Source: Mycobacterium sp. (GTDB taxonomy: Bacteria > Actinomycetota > Actinomycetes > Mycobacteriales > Mycobacteriaceae). From it: a stretch of 64,000 nucleotides of DNA. The translations under genes were made by a program, and so were the position numbers. Below, piece after piece: positions 59,345 through 64,000 of the stretch (positions within the stretch are counted from its first letter, which is position 1; the number at the start of each line of letters is the position of its first letter). The notes under the pieces are model-generated. The model worked only from the letters and a program-made list of their open reading frames with translations. It made no database searches and was not told the DNA's origin. The stretch covers positions 1 through 64,000 of the forward strand of contig WOYS01000015.1 of NCBI GenBank assembly GCA_011620645.1, given 5' to 3'.

Positions 59345-59469
59345 GGGTACACGATAACTCGCAATCCAGAGTTCGGCTACCCGAAACCTTGAAGGAGTCG
59401 GGGTTTCTTGCGGGCCGCCATCGAATACCCGTTTTCGCCGGGACAGCAGGTAGTGGCACCATTGACCGG

Positions 59470-60750
59470 GTGTCTGCTGATCTGGTTCGAGGCCCCCAGG
59501 TATCGCCGCTCACCGCGGCCGACATCGACGAGGCCGCTGAGCGAATCGCCGACGTCGTGACCCGGAGCCCGCTGCAGTTCAGCGACCGGCTGTCCCACGC
59601 GACCGGCGCACAGGTCTATCTCAAGCGCGAGGACCTGCAGGCAGTGCGTTCCTACAAGCTGCGCGGCGCCTACAACCTGCTGATGCAGCTGACGCCCGCG
59701 GAACTCGCCGCGGGTGTGGTCTGTTCGTCGGCGGGCAATCATGCGCAGGGATTTGCGCTGGCCTGCCGGTCGATGGGCGTGCACGGACGGGTCTATGCGC
59801 CGGCCAAGACGCCGAAGCAGAAGCGCGACCGCATCCGCTATCACGGTGGTGAGTTCATCGAACTGATCATCGGCGGCAAGACCTACGATCTGGCCGCCCA
59901 GGCCGCACTCGATGATGTGAGCCGCACCGGCGCCACGCTGGTGCCGCCCTACGACGACCCGCGCACCATGGCTGGACAGGGCACTATCGCCGTCGAGCTG
60001 CTCGAGCAGTTGCCCAGCGAACCTGATCTGGTGATCGTCCCGGTCGGCGGCGGTGGCTGCATCGCGGGCATCACCACCTATCTGTCCGAATGCACCACCA
60101 ACTCGGCGGTGCTGGGCGTGGAACCGGCGGGCGCGGCATCGATGATGGCGGCGCTGGCAGCCGGCGCGCCGGTGACCCTCGATCATGTCGATCAGTTCGT
60201 CGACGGCGCCGCGGTGGCCAGGGCGGGCGTCCACACCCATGCCGCGCTGGCCGCGGCCGGCGACATGCTGTCGATCACCTCGGTGGACGAGGGCGCGGTG
60301 TGCTCGGCGATGCTCGACCTCTATCAGAGCGAGGGCATCATCGCCGAGCCGGCGGGTGCGCTGTCGGTGGCTGCGTTGATGGAGACCGATATCGCCCCCG
60401 GGTCGACGGTGGTGTGCATCATCTCCGGCGGCAACAACGACGTCTCGCGATACGGCGAGATCCTCGAACGGTCACTGGTGCACCGCGGCCTCAAGCACTA
60501 CTTCCTCGTCGACTTCCCGCAGGAACCCGGTGCGTTGCGGAGCTTCCTGGACACGGTGCTCGGTCCCAATGACGATGTCACCCTCTTCGAGTACGTGAAG
60601 CGCAACAACCGCGAGACCGGTGAAGCGCTGGTCGGCATCGAGCTGGGCTCGGCTGCCGATCTCGACGGGCTGCTGACGCGCATGCACGACTCCGAGGCCC
60701 ACGTCGAACTCCTGGAGCCGGGTTCGCCGACCTACCGCTACCTGACCTGA
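59470..60750 (+). CDS. ilvA: Threonine dehydratase
   Basis: A 426-residue PLP enzyme. The Schiff-base lysine is in VRSYKLRGAYN (about 63), SSAGNHAQGFALACR holds substrate, and VPVGGGGCIAG binds phosphate. A C-terminal ACT-like regulatory part (YFLVDFPQEPGALRSFLDTV) is present, so feedback by isoleucine is likely. It deaminates threonine to 2-oxobutanoate for isoleucine synthesis. GTG 59470 is used; the frame is open upstream but without good coding bias. It lies in the same window as ileS, under separate control. It is convergent with treZ, overlapping by 13 bases. Confidence 0.92.
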   Translation: MSADLVRGPQVSPLTAADIDEAAERIADVVTRSPLQFSDRLSHATGAQVYLKREDLQAVRSYKLRGAYNLLMQLTPAELAAGVVCSSAGNHAQGFALACRSMGVHGRVYAPAKTPKQKRDRIRYHGGEFIELIIGGKTYDLAAQAALDDVSRTGATLVPPYDDPRTMAGQGTIAVELLEQLPSEPDLVIVPVGGGGCIAGITTYLSECTTNSAVLGVEPAGAASMMAALAAGAPVTLDHVDQFVDGAAVARAGVHTHAALAAAGDMLSITSVDEGAVCSAMLDLYQSEGIIAEPAGALSVAALMETDIAPGSTVVCIISGGNNDVSRYGEILERSLVHRGLKHYFLVDFPQEPGALRSFLDTVLGPNDDVTLFEYVKRNNRETGEALVGIELGSAADLDGLLTRMHDSEAHVELLEPGSPTYRYLT

Positions 60751-62468
60751 CGCAGAACTGCGACAGAATGTCCCGGGATCACGGTGCCTGCGGCATCGGC
60801 CGAGCATTTTTCCCAGGCGACGACGGTCTCGCCGCCGACCGGCACGTGCGCCGGGTTCTCACCGAGATTGCAGGCGATCGCGAAGTGTCCGCGGTGCATC
60901 ACGAACCAGCGGGCGGCTTCGTCATAGTCGATCCGTAGGTGGGTGAGCCAGGGGTCGGCAAAATCGGGCTCATCGCGTCGAAGGGCGATCAGGCGCCGGT
61001 AGAACTGCAGCAGCCCGGCGTGGTCGCCTTCGGTGACTTCGGTCCAGTTCAGTTTCGAACGGGTGAACGTGTCGGGATCCTGGGGATCGGGGATCGCATC
61101 GGCATCCCAACCGTGAGCGGCGAACTCGGCCTTGCGGCCCTCGGCGGTTGCACGTGCCAGTTCGGGTTCGGGATGCGAGGTGAAGAACTGGAACGGGCTG
61201 CTCGAGCCCCACTCCTCACCCATGAACAGCATCGCGGTGTAGGGGGACCCGAGCGCCAGTGCGGCCTTGATCGCCAGCTGGCCCGATGTCAGGTTCTGCG
61301 ACGGCCGATCACCGGTGGCGCGGTTGCCCACCTGATCGTGGGTGAGGGTGAAGGCCAGCAACCGGGTCGCCGGAATGGCGGTGGTGTCCAGTGGCCGGCC
61401 GTGCCGGCGGCCGCGGAACGACGAGTATGTGCCGGCGTGGAAGTAGCCGTGCGCCAACGTGTCTGCGAGTGTCGCCAGGGATCCGAAATCACAGTAATAG
61501 CCCTGTCTTTCGCCGGATACCGCGGCGTGGATGGCGTGATGGATATCGTCGTCCCATTGCGCGGCGAGGCCCAGACCGCCGCGATCACGGGGTGTGATCA
61601 GCCTGGGATCGTTCATATCGCTCTCGGCGATCAGCGACAGCGGCCGACCCAGTTGGGCTGCCAGCGCATCGGTGTGGGCGGCGAGTTCTTCGAGGATGTG
61701 GAAGGCGGTGGTGTCCACCAGTTCGTGTACGGCGTCCAATCGCAGACCGTCCGCACCGAATTCGCGCATCCACCGCAGCGCACATTCGATGATGTAGCGG
61801 CGTACCTCGTCGGCACCGGCGCCGGCGATATTGATCGACTCGCCCCACGGGTTGCTGCCGGTCGACAGATACGGACCGAACCTGGGCAGGTAGTTCCCCG
61901 AGGGGCCGAGGTGATTGAACACCGCGTCGATCAGCACGCCGAGGCCGCGGGCATGGCACGCGTTCACGAACCGTAGCAAGGCATCCGGCCCGCCATAGGG
62001 TTCGTGCACGGCGTACCAGAGCACACCATCATAACCCCAGCCGCGCGTACCGCTGAACGCGTTGACCGGCATGATCTCGACGAAATCGACGCCTAGATCG
62101 ACCAGATACGAGAGCTTTTCGATGGCGGAGTCAAGGGTGCCCGCCGCAGTGAAGGTGCCGATGTGTAACTCGTAGATCGTGGCGCCCTCGATGGAGCGGC
62201 CGGCCCAGTCGGTCGGTGCCGCGTCGGGGGTCCAGAGCTGCGAGGACGCGTGCACCCCATCGGGTTGACGGGCCGAACGGGGATCGGGCAGCACCGTGTC
62301 GTCATCGTCGAGGACGAACCCGTACCGACTGTCCACAGCGGCCGGTACCTCGGCGCGCCACCAGTCGTCGGCCGCGCGTTCCATCGGGTACACGGTGCCG
62401 TCGACGTGCAACCGTACCCGCTCCGGACGCGGCGCCCACACCGCGAACTGCTTCTTCTCGGCCGTCAT
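60738..62468 (-). CDS. treZ: Maltooligosyl trehalose trehalohydrolase
   Basis: A 576-residue GH13 enzyme. An N-terminal E-set domain (FAVWAPRPERVRLHVDG) precedes the barrel with VLIDAVFNHLGPSG, the nucleophile in GADGLRLDAVHELVD, the acid/base in LIAESDMNDPR, and LAFTLTHDQVGNRA. It releases trehalose from maltooligosyl trehalose made by TreY. Trehalose is the core sugar of mycobacterial trehalose glycolipids, including those expected from the PKS cluster in this window. The start overlaps the stop of treY by four bases. Confidence 0.94.
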   Translation of the reverse strand: MTAEKKQFAVWAPRPERVRLHVDGTVYPMERAADDWWRAEVPAAVDSRYGFVLDDDDTVLPDPRSARQPDGVHASSQLWTPDAAPTDWAGRSIEGATIYELHIGTFTAAGTLDSAIEKLSYLVDLGVDFVEIMPVNAFSGTRGWGYDGVLWYAVHEPYGGPDALLRFVNACHARGLGVLIDAVFNHLGPSGNYLPRFGPYLSTGSNPWGESINIAGAGADEVRRYIIECALRWMREFGADGLRLDAVHELVDTTAFHILEELAAHTDALAAQLGRPLSLIAESDMNDPRLITPRDRGGLGLAAQWDDDIHHAIHAAVSGERQGYYCDFGSLATLADTLAHGYFHAGTYSSFRGRRHGRPLDTTAIPATRLLAFTLTHDQVGNRATGDRPSQNLTSGQLAIKAALALGSPYTAMLFMGEEWGSSSPFQFFTSHPEPELARATAEGRKAEFAAHGWDADAIPDPQDPDTFTRSKLNWTEVTEGDHAGLLQFYRRLIALRRDEPDFADPWLTHLRIDYDEAARWFVMHRGHFAIACNLGENPAHVPVGGETVVAWEKCSADAAGTVIPGHSVAVLRQVR

Positions 62469-64000
62469 TCGGCGCGCTCCAGCAGTGCCACCGGAAGCTC
62501 GGCGAACAGCTCCGTCGCCGCGGGTGTACCCCCATGGATGCGACCGGTGAGCCGATCGGTCCAGATGCCGTCCGGCAACGTCAAGGTGGTGTCACCCCAA
62601 CCGGATTCGGCGAGCTTGACCGTCCATCGCGAGACCGCCACCAGCACGTCGTCGCCGCGCAGGAAGGCGACCAGGTGTACCGATGCCGATCCGTCGGCCA
62701 GCACCGGGCGGTAGTCACCGTCGAGGAATGTCTCCGGCAGTTCCCTGCGCAACCGCAGCGCCGCGTGGGTCACTCGCATCTTGGGATCGGTGCCGTCGCG
62801 CAGCGCCGCCCGGCGCGCGGCGTAGTCCACCGGTCGCCGGTTGTCCGGATCGACCAGACTGTCATCGAACAGTTCGGTGCCCTGATAGATGTCCGGGACA
62901 CCGGGCACGGTGAGTGCCAGCAGTTTCTGGCCGAGGCTGTCGCTGCGGGCGTGTTCGTCCGCGCGTGCCACCAGTGCGGTCAGCTCCTTGGACACCGGTC
63001 CGTCGATGACGCCGTCGATCCAGTCATGCACGCCTGCTTCGAAATCGGTGTCCGGGTCATTCCATGAGGTGTGCACGGCGGCTTCGCGAATCGCCTTCTC
63101 CGCGTAGGCATGCAGCCGGGTGCGTAGCGCGTCCGACACCTTGCCGTCGACGGGCCAGACGCCGAAGATGTTCTGCCACAGGAAAAGCGTGGTTGCGGTA
63201 TCGGGGGTCAGCCCGATCTGCATCCAGCGCTTCACGCTGTCGGCCCAATCGTCGGCCAGCTGGGACAGCACGCCGATGCGGGTGCGGACATCCTCGCTGC
63301 GCTTGGTGTCGTGGGTCGACAGCGTCACCATGGCATGTGGCCACAGCCGTGCCCGGGTGGCGGCACGTTCGTGGAACTCGGCGGCGCTCACCCCGAACAG
63401 GGCGGGTTCGCCGCCGACCTCGTTGAGGGTCACCAACCGGGCGTCCCGGTAGAACAAGCAGTCCTCGACCGCCTTGGCGGTCACCGCGCCGCACAGCTGC
63501 TGGATGCGCGCGGCCGCCTCGCCTCCGCGCGCCAGTGCGGCGGCGACCAGCTCCAGCGCCTCGGCCAGATCGGGCCGCGCACGCACGGTATCGGCGATGG
63601 CGGTCGGCGCGATCGCCGCCAGATCCAGATAGTCGAACCTGTACACGTGCACGTGGGTCAGGAACGTGCTGACGGCATCGGCCAGCAGGGCATGATCGGT
63701 GCCGACCTCGGAGACGATGGACAGTCGGACCCGTGCCAGTTCACTGGCGAGGGTGACGGTCGCTGCCTTGGTCTTCAGCTCGGAGACCAGTTGCCCGGTC
63801 GCGGCATAATCGACGCCGCTGGACTCATACAGCGCCGTCAGCCTCGGTTCGGCCGCCGGATCGAGGAACAGACCACCGATCTCCCGCAGCGCGTCATAGC
63901 CGGTTGTGCCGTCGACAGGCAGCCCGGTGTCCAGCGACTCTTCGGGGGCCAGGATCTTCTCGATGACGATCCAGGCGGAATGGCCCACCAGATCGCGAAG
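62465..64000 (-). CDS. treY: Maltooligosyl trehalose synthase, C-terminal part
   Basis: The gene runs off the right edge; about 511 C-terminal residues are visible and the frame is open to base 64000. The sequence LVGHSAWIVIEKILAPEE, TTGYDALREIGG, TMVTLSTHDTKRSEDVRTR-like AMVTLSTHDTKRSEDV and VPDIYQGTELFDDSLVDPDN are hallmarks of TreY. It converts the reducing end of maltodextrins to a trehalose linkage. It overlaps treZ and is expected to be preceded by treX outside the window. Confidence 0.93.
   Translation of the reverse strand, partial: LRDLVGHSAWIVIEKILAPEESLDTGLPVDGTTGYDALREIGGLFLDPAAEPRLTALYESSGVDYAATGQLVSELKTKAATVTLASELARVRLSIVSEVGTDHALLADAVSTFLTHVHVYRFDYLDLAAIAPTAIADTVRARPDLAEALELVAAALARGGEAAARIQQLCGAVTAKAVEDCLFYRDARLVTLNEVGGEPALFGVSAAEFHERAATRARLWPHAMVTLSTHDTKRSEDVRTRIGVLSQLADDWADSVKRWMQIGLTPDTATTLFLWQNIFGVWPVDGKVSDALRTRLHAYAEKAIREAAVHTSWNDPDTDFEAGVHDWIDGVIDGPVSKELTALVARADEHARSDSLGQKLLALTVPGVPDIYQGTELFDDSLVDPDNRRPVDYAARRAALRDGTDPKMRVTHAALRLRRELPETFLDGDYRPVLADGSASVHLVAFLRGDDVLVAVSRWTVKLAESGWGDTTLTLPDGIWTDRLTGRIHGGTPAATELFAELPVALLERAE

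Overview
The window is high-GC actinobacterial chromosome, most likely from a fast-growing Mycobacterium/Mycolicibacterium. The case rests on gene content and order: a DedA/TVP38-type membrane protein, mutA-mutB-meaB, a mas-like PKS with PapA, FAAL and glycosyltransferase genes, ileS, dinX, ansA, lspA, an RluA-type pseudouridine synthase, rarD, mmpL, dnaE1, ilvA and treZ-treY. From memory this matches the M. tuberculosis Rv1491c-Rv1563c order with rearrangements. No database search was run.

Bases 1-17150 are an accessory island. It opens with a truncated gene at the left edge. Next is a compact signalling cassette: a proline-rich membrane protein, a vWA/TerY-like protein, a membrane-anchored kinase with a cysteine-rich ectodomain, and a membrane-anchored PP2C phosphatase. 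Genes for secreted proteins follow: a small exported protein, a Tat-type beta-lactamase-fold lipoprotein, and two paralogous secreted proteins that share the cysteine pattern of the kinase ectodomain. The vWA/kinase/PP2C set resembles the TerY-P triad; its link to the secreted homologues is the best candidate for an undescribed system here.

The rest of the island is a three-level nest of mobile DNA. An IS3-family element (8986 to about 17149) is split by a recombinase-in-trio (RIT) element (about 9547-16516, perfect 49-bp inverted ends). That element's second recombinase gene is itself split by another RIT element (about 11652-15223, perfect 91-bp inverted ends). Six tyrosine recombinase genes result, five intact and one broken at its catalytic HxxR box.

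Bases 17283-23257 return to core chromosome: the TVP38/TMEM64 protein, methylmalonyl-CoA mutase and its G-protein chaperone. A gene-poor, partly AT-rich 1-kb leader precedes a surface-lipid cluster (24256-39427): a KS-AT-DH-ER-KR-ACP synthase, a PapA acyltransferase, two tandem HxxxDG acyltransferases, a fatty acyl-AMP ligase, a small hypothetical, a polytopic membrane protein and a convergent GT1 glycosyltransferase. Content fits lipooligosaccharide-type acyltrehalose synthesis (Pks5/PapA4/FadD24-25 type). The upstream mutase could link methylmalonyl-CoA supply to the synthase.

Bases 39545-48026 are housekeeping: ileS behind a T-box leader, a small S4 protein, dinX, ansA, and an overlapping lspA-pseudouridine synthase-rarD run. 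Bases 48108-55397 hold an export/sugar block: MmpL, UDP-glucose dehydrogenase and a three-gene ABC exporter. The window ends with dnaE1, a small membrane protein, ilvA, treZ and a treY that runs off the right edge.
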